DNA of 12,716 nt from Actinomycetota bacterium (lineage in GTDB: Bacteria; Actinomycetota; Actinomycetes; JACCUZ01), in assembly GCA_030841245.1 (NCBI GenBank), contig JAVEDG010000205.1, forward strand, positions 1-12,716. Reading direction: 5' to 3'. Below the pieces are notes generated by a model, which worked only from the letters and a program-made list of their open reading frames with translations, was not told the DNA's origin and ran no database searches. The first letter of the stretch is position 1, and each line of letters begins with the position of its first letter. The position numbers were made by a program, and so were the translations under genes. Below are positions 6,738 to 12,620 of this stretch, piece by piece.

Positions 6738-7538
6738 CTAGACGACCGCGCCGTCGTCGGGTCCGGAGTCCGTCGGGGGACGGTCGTTCATCCGGGCGAC
6801 GAGCGTCAGGAAGCCTCCCACGAAGGCGGCCAGAGCGGTGAACCCGGGCCAGCCGGCGACGTCCAGGTCGAGGATCGTCGACGCGATCAGGAACAGCGGC
6901 CCGCCGAGCAGCCCGGCCCAGGCGAGTCGGCCGACGAAGTCCGGCAACGGCACGGGCGGAGGCGGCGGCGGCTCGAAGTGCCCTTCCATCGCTTCCTCGG
7001 CCTCGCGCAGCGCGGCCTCCTCGGCCTCGGCGCGCGCCTGCTCCTCCTCGGCCTCCTGCCGGTCCGACCTGCCAGGCTCAGGTGGCTTGCGCAGCTCTTC
7101 GAAGCCGGACAGCGTCGAGTCGTAGGTCAGCTGGTCGCCGGTCGAGCGACCGCCCGACCGACCGGCATCCGTGCCCGGGTCCTCGGCCGAGGCTTCGACG
7201 TCCTCGCTCGCTGGCCAGCGCGGGACCTCGTCGACGCTCGGCTGGTCGTAGCCCGCCAGGATGCCGGCCCACGCGAGCTCCTCGGACACCTCCGCGAGGT
7301 AGCGGTCGACGACGACGCGGGCCTGGTCGCGGCGGTCGGAGTCGACGTACACGGTGTCGCTCGGCATGCCCGGGAGCACCGTGTCGCCGTAAGGCCCGCG
7401 ACGACCGGCCGACGGCGCGACGTAGGCGGCGACGTCCTCGTCACGCAGCCGGTCGAGCAGCCCGTCGACCACGTGCGTCTCGACGTCGGTCAGCCGGACG
7501 TACGACGTGGCGGGCAGCCCGTTGTCGCGGCGGGTCAC
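6738..7538 (-). CDS. DUF2007-like domain protein with coiled coil and two C-terminal membrane helices
   Basis: The gene encodes 266 residues from a GTG at 7538; the upstream site is weak (AGAGAG), and the gene follows the hydrolase stop by 22 bases. Residues 12-85 have the layout of the DUF2007 putative signal-transducing domain: a YVRLTDVETHVVDGLLDRL opening, then AAYVAP, then VYVDSDRRDQARVVVDRYL. A poorly conserved acidic linker follows (about 100-158), then a Glu/Ala/Arg-rich predicted coiled coil (158-186), a six-proline run (190-195) and two hydrophobic helices (about 205-224 and 230-249). The protein should be membrane-bound with its N-terminal sensor-like domain in the cytoplasm. Function unknown; the DUF2007 assignment rests on pattern recognition and the ligand cannot be guessed. 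Confidence 0.78.
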   Translation of the reverse strand: MTRRDNGLPATSYVRLTDVETHVVDGLLDRLRDEDVAAYVAPSAGRRGPYGDTVLPGMPSDTVYVDSDRRDQARVVVDRYLAEVSEELAWAGILAGYDQPSVDEVPRWPASEDVEASAEDPGTDAGRSGGRSTGDQLTYDSTLSGFEELRKPPEPGRSDRQEAEEEQARAEAEEAALREAEEAMEGHFEPPPPPPVPLPDFVGRLAWAGLLGGPLFLIASTILDLDVAGWPGFTALAAFVGGFLTLVARMNDRPPTDSGPDDGAVV

Positions 7539-7560
7539 CGCGATGGCTCTCTGCGAGTCA

Positions 7561-8316
7561 TCACGACGCGGTCCGGGCCAGTCGGCGGACGAACTCGAGG
7601 CTGCCCTCGAAGATGGTCTCGGCGTCGTTGTCGAGGGTCGCGACGTGGTAGCTGTCCTCGAGCACGACCTCGCGGACGTCGGACGAGCCGACCTTGGCCT
7701 GCAGCTCGATGCAGCTGTCCGGCTCGACGACGTGGTCGACGCTGCTGCGGAACACCAGGATCGGGTTGGTCACCTTGCCGAGGTCCAGTCGCGTGACGGT
7801 CCACAGCTTGGACAACGAGTAGGCCGCCTTGAGCGGCACCCGCTCGTAGGCCTCCTCCGTGACGCCCGGCTTCTTGATGTCGCTGGAGATGCCGGTCCAG
7901 GTCGGCACGAGCAGCTGCAGCAGGGGGAGCAGGTGGCGGTCGGGACGCTTGGTCAGCAGGCTGGGGTTGACCAGCACCAGGCCGGCGATCTCCGGGCCTC
8001 GCTGCTCGGCGAGCCGGATGGCCAGGGTGCCGCCCATGGACAGGCCCATCACGAAGACCTCGTCGCACCGGTCGCGGAGCCGGCCGAAGGCACGGTCGAC
8101 CTCGGCGTACCAGTCCTCCCAGCCCGTCCGGTTCATCTCCTGGGGCGTCGTGCCGTGCCCCGGTAGCCGCGGCAGCTCGACGGTCAGGCCCGCCGCCGCC
8201 AGGTGCTCGGCCCACGGCCGCAGGGACTGCGGGGTGCCGGTGAAACCATGGCAAAGAAGGACCCCGGTGGGTCCCCCCTCGTGCATGAACGGCGCGGCGC
8301 CGGGCAGCAAAGGCAT
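7561..8316 (-). CDS. Alpha/beta hydrolase (carboxylesterase / monoacylglycerol lipase-like)
   Basis: The gene encodes 251 residues with the alpha/beta-hydrolase fold of the Est30/monoglyceride-lipase group. The oxyanion-hole HGFTG is at 23-27 and LPGHG at 51-55. GLSMGG (91-96) holds the nucleophile Ser93, Asp194 lies in SSVDHVV and His224 in SYHVATLDND, so the catalytic triad is complete. There is no signal peptide, so it is presumably a cytosolic esterase acting on short or medium acyl esters. The start is the ATG at 8316; upstream GAGGG is too far away (18 bases) to be convincing, so the message may be leaderless or weakly translated. It is the first gene of the minus-strand run and is transcribed divergently from plsC, another lipid-related gene. 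Confidence 0.92.
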   Translation of the reverse strand: MPLLPGAAPFMHEGGPTGVLLCHGFTGTPQSLRPWAEHLAAAGLTVELPRLPGHGTTPQEMNRTGWEDWYAEVDRAFGRLRDRCDEVFVMGLSMGGTLAIRLAEQRGPEIAGLVLVNPSLLTKRPDRHLLPLLQLLVPTWTGISSDIKKPGVTEEAYERVPLKAAYSLSKLWTVTRLDLGKVTNPILVFRSSVDHVVEPDSCIELQAKVGSSDVREVVLEDSYHVATLDNDAETIFEGSLEFVRRLARTAS

Positions 8317-8352
8317 GACCGCATCGTCGCACGACCCTCGACCGATCCCCTA

Positions 8353-8376
8353 GTGTTGCTGCGCACGCAGCGACAC
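8353..8376. promoter_or_regulatory. 24-bp near-perfect palindrome in the divergent promoter region
   Basis: GTGTTGCTGCG (8353-8363) and CGCAGCGACAC (8366-8376) are 11-base inverted arms with one mismatch around a CA centre. It is centred 48 bases upstream of the hydrolase ATG and about 88 bases upstream of the plsC GTG, where a dimeric regulator could control both. The almost absent spacer favours a DNA operator over an RNA terminator. The regulator is unknown. Confidence 0.4.
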
Positions 8377-8392
8377 GCTGCGCTCGCGACTG

Positions 8393-8406
8393 AGCGGGGT
8401 CCCGCT
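8393..8406. other. Short inverted repeat upstream of plsC
   Basis: AGCGGG (8393-8398) and CCCGCT (8401-8406) form a perfect six-base inverted repeat around GT, about 46 bases before the plsC start. It may be a second, smaller protein site or chance in GC-rich DNA. Confidence 0.2.
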
Positions 8407-8452
8407 GGGCCGAGCAAACGAGGGAGCCGGAGGGCGAGGAAGGAGGACGCCG

Positions 8453-9226
8453 GTGTTCTACTGGTTCCTCAAGCGCGTCATCCTCGGCCCGCTCCTCAAG
8501 CTCATCTTCCGGCCGTACGTCGAGGGGATCGAGAACGTCCCCGAGGACGGTGGCGCGATCTTCGCCAGCAACCACCTGTCGTTCTCCGACTCGATCTTCC
8601 TGCCGCTGATGATGCCGCGGCGGATCACCTTCCTGGCCAAGATCGACTACTTCACGGGCAGCGGGGTCAAGGGCAGGCTCACGGCCGGGTTCTTCCGCGG
8701 GGTGGGGCAGCTGCCCGTGGACCGCTCCGGCGGCCGGGCCAGCGAGGCTGCCCTACGGACCGGGCTGCGGGTGCTCGCGCGCGGAGACTTCCTCGGGCTC
8801 TACCCCGAGGGCACCCGCTCGCCGGACGGGCGGCTCTACCGCGGCAAGACCGGCGTGGCCCGGATGGCGCTCGAGGCGAAGGTCCCGGTGCTGCCGGTGG
8901 CCATGCTCGACACCGACAAGATCCAGCCGCCGGGAAAGAAGCTGCCACGGCTGGGGCACCGGGTGGGGATCCGGATCGGCGAGCCGCTGGACTTCTCGCG
9001 CTACGAGGGCATGGAGGGCGACCGGTTCGTGCTCCGGTCGGTCACCGACGAGATCATGTACGAGCTGATGGAGCTGTCCGGGCAGGAGTACGTCGACATC
9101 TACGCCCAGTCGGCCAAGGACCGCATCAAGGCGGCCGAGCAGCCCGCCGCCGTACCGGACCCTGCGCCGGACCCGCCCGCTCCGGATCCGTCCGACCCGT
9201 CCGCCCCGTCGGTCCCTGCCGCCTGA
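8453..9226 (+). CDS. plsC: 1-acyl-sn-glycerol-3-phosphate acyltransferase
   Basis: The gene encodes 257 residues from a GTG at 8453 with a strong AGGAGG (8441-8446) six bases upstream. The enzyme transfers an acyl chain to lysophosphatidate to form phosphatidate, the precursor of membrane phospholipids, at the inner face of the membrane. The catalytic HLSFSD (41-46, the HxxxxD motif) is present, as are GVGQLPVDR (84-91, block II), YPEGTRS (117-123, block III) and VPVLPVA (144-150, block IV). The N-terminal 20 residues are amphipathic/hydrophobic and may sit on the membrane. The last 30 residues are a Pro/Asp/Ala tail, a low-complexity extension outside the enzyme domain. Paralogues of this type are common in actinobacteria, and acyl or acceptor preference is unknown. 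Confidence 0.93.
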   Translation: MFYWFLKRVILGPLLKLIFRPYVEGIENVPEDGGAIFASNHLSFSDSIFLPLMMPRRITFLAKIDYFTGSGVKGRLTAGFFRGVGQLPVDRSGGRASEAALRTGLRVLARGDFLGLYPEGTRSPDGRLYRGKTGVARMALEAKVPVLPVAMLDTDKIQPPGKKLPRLGHRVGIRIGEPLDFSRYEGMEGDRFVLRSVTDEIMYELMELSGQEYVDIYAQSAKDRIKAAEQPAAVPDPAPDPPAPDPSDPSAPSVPAA

Positions 9227-9238
9227 CCTGGGCCTGAC

Positions 9239-9285
9239 GCCGTACCGGACCGTGCGCGCTGCGACCCGCCTGCGCCGGACCCGCC
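9239..9285 (+). repeat. Diverged copy of the plsC 3' coding tail in the 3' flank
   Basis: GCCGTACCGGACC occurs at 9149-9161 inside plsC and again at 9239-9251 after its stop. CTGCGCCGGACCCGCC occurs at 9162-9177 and at 9270-9285. The second copy carries 18 extra bases between the two blocks. This looks like a local duplication of the sequence encoding the Pro/Asp tail. Confidence 0.5.
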
Positions 9286-9314
9286 GGACGCCGCGGTGTC
9301 GACGCGAGGGCCCA

Positions 9315-9349
9315 TGCACAAGATCAACTCCCGCGGCCGATCTTGAGGC
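9315..9349. repeat. Array unit 1 palindrome
   Basis: CAAGATC at 9319-9325 and GATCTTG at 9339-9345, with a 13-base loop containing CCGCGG. Flanked by TGCA on the left and AGGC on the right. Confidence 0.8.
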
Positions 9350-9374
9350 GGTCGGCACCGTTCGCGCGCTGACG

Positions 9375-9413
9375 TGTGCACAAGATCAGCTGCCGAGAAG
9401 GTGATCTTGAGGC
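9375..9413. repeat. Array unit 2 palindrome (identical to unit 4)
   Basis: Arms CAAGATCA (9381-9388) and TGATCTTG (9402-9409). All 39 bases are identical to 9498-9536. Confidence 0.85.
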
Positions 9414-9441
9414 AGTGAGCACCCCTGTCATGGGGCGGGCA

Positions 9442-9471
9442 GTCTCAAGATCGTCATCGTGGCCTTGAGAC
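9442..9471. repeat. Array unit 3 palindrome, diverged
   Basis: GTCTCAAG (9442-9449) pairs with CTTGAGAC (9464-9471). The inner part is ATC against GGC, so the second GATC is lost. Its loop is shorter than in the other units, yet the distance to both neighbouring units stays at 36 bases. Confidence 0.75.
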
Positions 9472-9497
9472 GTCCGGCACTGTCTCTCGCTGGACCC

Positions 9498-9536
9498 TGT
9501 GCACAAGATCAGCTGCCGAGAAGGTGATCTTGAGGC
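9498..9536. repeat. Array unit 4 palindrome (identical to unit 2)
   Basis: A perfect 39-base copy of unit 2, with arms at 9504-9511 and 9525-9532. The following linker (to 9560) matches that after unit 1 with one difference. Confidence 0.85.
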
Positions 9537-9563
9537 GGTCGGCATCGTTCGCGCGCTGACTGC

Positions 9564-9600
9564 TGCACAAGATCAACTGTCCCGCAACCGATCTTGAGGC
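9564..9600. repeat. Array unit 5 palindrome (unit 1 type)
   Basis: CAAGATC at 9568-9574 and GATCTTG at 9590-9596. Its loop begins AACT and ends CC, like unit 1. Confidence 0.8.
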
Positions 9601-9628
9601 GTTGGTGACCTTCCCGAGCCGGACGATG

Positions 9629-9661
9629 CCTCAAGATCCGCCGGGAATCGTGATCTTGAGG
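9629..9661. repeat. Array unit 6 palindrome, longest arms, 54 bases before macS
   Basis: CCTCAAGATC (9629-9638) and GATCTTGAGG (9652-9661) are perfect ten-base arms around a 13-base loop. It is the last unit and falls in the macS promoter or leader region. Confidence 0.8.
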
Positions 9662-9715
9662 GAGCGTCGGGCGCAAATGAGCGGGCTGGGCGGCGGTCCG
9701 CGCCAGGATGGAGCC

Positions 9716-10828
9716 GTGGGTGTCGAGACGGCGGTGTGGCGAGCGCTGGCGGTGTTCCGGCTGCTCGGGCTGGTCTACGCCGTGGGGCTCTACAGCCTGA
9801 GGTACGACGAGTACGCCCACCCCGTCGGCGGCTGGCTCGTGCTCGCCGCCATGGTCGCGTGGACCGTCGTCACCGCGATGGTCTACCGCCGCCCGTCCGG
9901 CCGGACCCGCCCCTTGCTCGTCCTCGACCTGGCCATCGCGGCCGCCGCCGTCCTCGCCACACTCTTCCTGGACGACCCCGACCGGATCGCCTCCGGCGCC
10001 GCGACCCTGCCGGCCGTCTGGGCGGCTGCACCGGTGCTCGCCTGGGCCATCCGGTGGGAGTGGCCCGGCGGACTCGTCGCGGCGACGGTCATGTCGGCCG
10101 CCGACCTGATCCACCGCGGCCGGCTCACGCCGACGACGCTGAACAACATCGTCCTGCTCTTCCTGGCCGGCGCTGTCGTCGGCTACGTCGTAGCGCTCGC
10201 CCGCCGCAGCGAGGTCGCGCTCGCCCGGGCGCTGGCGATCACCGCAGCGACCCGCGAACGCGAACGGCTGGCCCGCAGCATCCACGACGGCGTCCTACAG
10301 GTGCTGGCCCTGGTCGGTCGCCGCGGCAGCGAGTTGGGCGGGGAAGCGGCCGAGCTTGGTCGGCTGGCCGCCGAGCAGGAGCAGTCCCTGCGCGCCATGG
10401 TGAGCACCCCACCCGAGGTGGCCAGCGCCACGGAGGTCGACCTGCGGGCACTGCTCACGACGTACTCCTCCTCGACGGTCACCGTGTCCGCGCCCGGCAC
10501 GCCCGTCCTGGTGACCTACGCTCGGGCCCGCGAGCTGACCGCGGCAGTCGGCGCCGCGCTGGCGAACGTCGCCACCCACGCGGGCGAACGCGCCCGGGCC
10601 TGGGTGCTGCTCGAGGACGACGGGGACGAGGTGGTGGTGAGCGTGCGCGACGACGGGGTCGGGCTGGTGCCGGAGCGGTTGGCCGAGGCCGCCGCCGAGG
10701 GCCGGCTCGGCATGGCGTCCTCGATCCAGGGCCGGGTGCGTGACCTCGGGGGTTCGGTCCGCGTCGAGTCGGCGCCCGGCCAGGGCACCGAGCTCGAGCT
10801 GCGCGTGCCGAGATCGGGGCCGGCATGA
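9716..10828 (+). CDS. macS: MacS-family membrane sensor histidine kinase
   Basis: The gene encodes 370 residues. The GTG at 9716 is chosen because AGGA (9705-9708) is seven bases upstream and the protein then begins VETAVWRALAVFRLLGL, the usual opening of this family; an ATG at 9677 would add 13 residues without a well-placed site. Residues 10-162 contain several hydrophobic helices (about 12-28, 38-56, 67-85, 97-113, 143-162), a membrane sensor region of the DUF5931 type. The HisKA_3 dimerisation helix carries the phosphoacceptor His190 in RSIHDGVLQ (188-195). The ATPase domain has an N-box-like LANVATHAG (Asn284) and DDGVGL (312-317), and the GRLGMASSIQGR segment (329-340) precedes the end. 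It phosphorylates MacR. In Streptomyces, MacRS controls membrane and morphogenesis genes. The ligand is unknown. Confidence 0.9.
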   Translation: MGVETAVWRALAVFRLLGLVYAVGLYSLRYDEYAHPVGGWLVLAAMVAWTVVTAMVYRRPSGRTRPLLVLDLAIAAAAVLATLFLDDPDRIASGAATLPAVWAAAPVLAWAIRWEWPGGLVAATVMSAADLIHRGRLTPTTLNNIVLLFLAGAVVGYVVALARRSEVALARALAITAATRERERLARSIHDGVLQVLALVGRRGSELGGEAAELGRLAAEQEQSLRAMVSTPPEVASATEVDLRALLTTYSSSTVTVSAPGTPVLVTYARARELTAAVGAALANVATHAGERARAWVLLEDDGDEVVVSVRDDGVGLVPERLAEAAAEGRLGMASSIQGRVRDLGGSVRVESAPGQGTELELRVPRSGPA

Positions 10829-11517
10829 GCGACGGCCCGGCGGGCGGTGCGGCCGGGGGGATCCGCGTGATGGTGGTCGACGACCACCCGATGTGGCGTG
10901 ACGCGGTGGCGCGAGACCTGACCGAGGCGGGACACACGGTCGTGGCGACCGCGGCCGACGGTGACGAGGCCGTACGCCGGGCGCCCGCCGCCCGGCCGCA
11001 GGTCGTCGTGCTCGACCTGCAGCTGCCGCACCGGTCGGGGGTCGAGGTGACGCGCGCGCTGGTCGAGGCGGACCCTGCGGTGCGGGTGCTCGTGCTCTCG
11101 GCGAGCGGGGAGCAGGACGATGTGCTGCAGGCGGTGAAGGCGGGCGCGACCGGCTACCTGGTCAAGTCCGCGTCGCGGGAGGAGCTGCTCGACGCCGTGA
11201 CCCGGACCGCGGCCGGTGACGCGGTGTTCACCCCGGGACTGGCCGGTCTCGTGCTGGGGGAGTACCGGCGGCTGGCTGCCGAGCCGGCCGGGGCCGGTCC
11301 CGGCGTACCGGACGTGCCGCGGCTGACCGACCGCGAGACCGAGGTGCTGCGCCTGGTCGCCAAGGGCTTGTCCTACAAGCAGATCGCGGAGCGGCTCGTG
11401 CTGTCGCACCGGACCGTGCAGAACCACGTGCAGAACACGCTGAACAAGCTGCAGCTGCACAACCGGGTCGAGCTGGTCCGTTACGCGATCGAGCAAGGCC
11501 TCGACGACCCAGGCTGA
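10825..11517 (+). CDS. macR: MacR-family response regulator, NarL/LuxR type
   Basis: The gene encodes 230 residues; its ATG overlaps the macS stop (ATGA), so the pair is co-translated. The receiver domain (13-130) has the acidic pair Asp19/Asp20, phosphoacceptor Asp64 in VVLDLQLP, Ser92 as the switch residue and Lys114 in YLVKSA. After a linker (about 140-162) comes the LuxR helix-turn-helix: LTDRETEVLRLVAKGLSYKQ (167-186), then IAERLVLSHRTVQNHVQN (187-204) as the recognition part. All phosphorylation residues are intact. The protein is expected to bind DNA as a dimer after phosphorylation by MacS. No good match to the TGAGTAC-type palindrome reported for Streptomyces MacR was found in the non-coding parts of this window. 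Confidence 0.93.
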   Translation: MSDGPAGGAAGGIRVMVVDDHPMWRDAVARDLTEAGHTVVATAADGDEAVRRAPAARPQVVVLDLQLPHRSGVEVTRALVEADPAVRVLVLSASGEQDDVLQAVKAGATGYLVKSASREELLDAVTRTAAGDAVFTPGLAGLVLGEYRRLAAEPAGAGPGVPDVPRLTDRETEVLRLVAKGLSYKQIAERLVLSHRTVQNHVQNTLNKLQLHNRVELVRYAIEQGLDDPG

Positions 11518-11540
11518 CCACCGCCGAGCGCTGGGACCGC

Positions 11541-11635
11541 ACCAAAGAACGGTGCAACGGCCTGTCCGCGGTCGAGGGCCACCTAAACATGCAGGTCATC
11601 GGAACGAGCTCATCTGCCGATCTGTGTTGGACCGT
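11541..11635 (+). repeat. Left diverged direct repeat flanking the DUF559 gene
   Basis: This matches 12621-12716 in three colinear blocks: 17 of 20 bases (11541-11560 against 12621-12640), 9 of 11 (11591-11601 against 12672-12682) and 9 of 9, TTGGACCGT (11627-11635 against 12708-12716). The offset is 1080-1081 bases throughout. The bases between blocks are poorly conserved. It lies in the 155-base gap between convergent macR and the DUF559 gene, where no strong terminator was seen. GCACC/GGTGC (11539-11555) could form a small hairpin. Confidence 0.5.
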
Positions 11636-11672
11636 CCTTCAGTACGCCGAGCCGTGCGGAGGCGGACCCGCG

Positions 11673-12527
11673 TCAGGCGGCCAGGTCCAGTGTCTCCAGG
11701 ACCCGGTCCCGCACCCATTCGGACTCGAACATCACCTCTTCCCAGGTGAATCGCAACGGTCGCCAACCCGCGGCGACCAGCAAGGTGTGGCGCCTCGCAT
11801 CCTTCGTCCATCCCCCGCGGGTCCCGTGGGTCTCCCATCCGTCGCACTCGATGACCACGCGGGCCGCGACATCTGCGAGGTCGACCCGGCCGATCCACTG
11901 GTCGTTGTGCCGGATGGTGACCTGGGGGCGGAAGGTCGTGACGCCGGCCTCGAGCAGGATTGCCCGGCAGCTCGACTCGAACGCGTTCGCCGCGCGGGCG
12001 TCGAGCATCGACACGCGGCGCCTCACGATCGCCGAGCCCGGCCCTCTGGCTGCGGCGGCCGCGGCGACCAACTCGTCGAACTGGACGAGCTGTTTGCGTA
12101 GCGCCGAGTCGCCGACGGAGAGCGCCTCGCGCAACGACAGGTCGCGTAAACAGTCGAGGACCGTGCGTAGCGGGGAAGTGACGCCTCGTTCCAGCTCCGA
12201 GCGGCTGAGAAAGCCATAGCGCAGCCGGACCAGGCGCCGAGCCCCGGACCGCCGGGCCTTCGGCGGGATCCGCACAGACGGTCGGTCATCGCCTGGGGGA
12301 AGTGCCATGCCATAGGCCGCGGCCGCGCTGCGATGTGATGCCGCTCCGCCCAGCTCCCGCGCCTCGACGATGGCGATGTCCGACCCTCGCAAGTGATAGG
12401 TCCGACCGCGCCGGTCGATGATGCCCGCCTTTACGGCCCCCTCGAGTTCGCGGCGGGTCAGGTGCCGGCGCGCATCGCGAAGGCGGGCGGTACCGCCGAG
12501 CGCGCGCAACACCTCCACGACATCCAC
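11673..12527 (-). CDS. DUF559 endonuclease-like protein with N-terminal AbiEi-type winged-helix region
   Basis: The gene encodes 284 residues from a GTG at 12527; only a distant GGAAG is upstream, and a GTG at residue 4 is an alternative. Residues 1-50 (VVEVLRALGGTARLRDARRH and on, ending GRTYHLRG) resemble the winged-helix of AbiEi-type antitoxins. The middle (60-170) is a family-typical linker region. The C-terminal part (178-284) matches DUF559, the Vsr/PD-(D/E)XK-like fold: NAFESSCR with Glu184, GRVDLA with Asp216, VIECDG with Glu227 and Asp229, then KDARRHTLLVAAGW and PLRFTW. The acidic cluster of a metal-dependent nuclease is preserved. No partner methylase or toxin gene lies alongside. 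Actinobacterial genomes often carry many stand-alone copies; the role is unknown, with DNA repair, defence or mobile-element functions possible. Confidence 0.83.
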   Translation of the reverse strand: MDVVEVLRALGGTARLRDARRHLTRRELEGAVKAGIIDRRGRTYHLRGSDIAIVEARELGGAASHRSAAAAYGMALPPGDDRPSVRIPPKARRSGARRLVRLRYGFLSRSELERGVTSPLRTVLDCLRDLSLREALSVGDSALRKQLVQFDELVAAAAAARGPGSAIVRRRVSMLDARAANAFESSCRAILLEAGVTTFRPQVTIRHNDQWIGRVDLADVAARVVIECDGWETHGTRGGWTKDARRHTLLVAAGWRPLRFTWEEVMFESEWVRDRVLETLDLAA

Positions 12528-12620
12528 CCGACCACCGTCGCTTCCGGTCGCTCGGGCTCACCTGCCTGGCGGACCATCTGTGGGTCGGCAACCGCGACGC
12601 GTCACCTGTGGGCTTTGCGT

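Larger units (their letters stand above)
9315..9661. repeat. Array of six tandem ~62.6-bp units, each with an inverted repeat CAAGATC...GATCTTG
   Basis: This fills most of the 489-base gap between plsC and macS, which holds no credible gene. Palindrome centres are at about 9332, 9395, 9456.5, 9518, 9582 and 9645. The gaps from one GATCTTG-like arm to the next CAAGATC are 35, 36, 36, 35 and 35 bases. Linkers are related too, with a core near GTCGGCACCGTTCGCGCG clearest after units 1 and 4 and recognisable after units 3 and 5. The whole unit is therefore a diverged tandem repeat. Each arm set contains GATC. Each unit could fold as a 7-10 bp hairpin with a loop of 13-15 bases (eight in unit 3) or be a two-half-site protein target. 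Confidence 0.85.

Noticed and set aside
6003..7796. 597-codon plus-strand frame antisense to the LOR/SDH and DUF2007-like genes
   Set aside because: Codon bias and domains are on the minus strand; the plus frame lacks a domain and mirrors GC-rich third positions.
7535..8575. Long minus-strand frame of 346 codons across the hydrolase and plsC start
   Set aside because: Its Arg/Pro/Ala-rich composition is that of an out-of-frame shadow of the genuine hydrolase; it also covers the divergent promoter region and the plsC start.
8637..8925. CAAGATC occurrences inside plsC as further array members
   Set aside because: They encode conserved-frame residues (AKID, DKIQ), lack the paired GATCTTG arm and do not follow the array spacing.
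9324..9545. Minus-strand open frame with a repeated peptide across the array
   Set aside because: The repeated peptide simply reflects the 39-base DNA repeat; there is no ribosome binding site and no recognisable domain.
9315..9661. CRISPR array (35-39 base repeats separated by about 27-28 bases)
   Set aside because: The intervening sequences are related to each other, one nearly identical in two places, the repeat interiors diverge, and there are no cas genes. It is a diverged tandem repeat.
9315..9661. Integron attC-like sites
   Set aside because: The arms lack the conserved RYYYAAC/GTTRRRY core sites, and there are no gene cassettes between units and no integrase.
9602..9715. Longer macS starting at GTG 9602 or ATG 9677
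   Set aside because: The extension would run through repeat unit 6, has no well-placed ribosome binding site, and the family normally begins close to the VETxxWRALAVFR motif.
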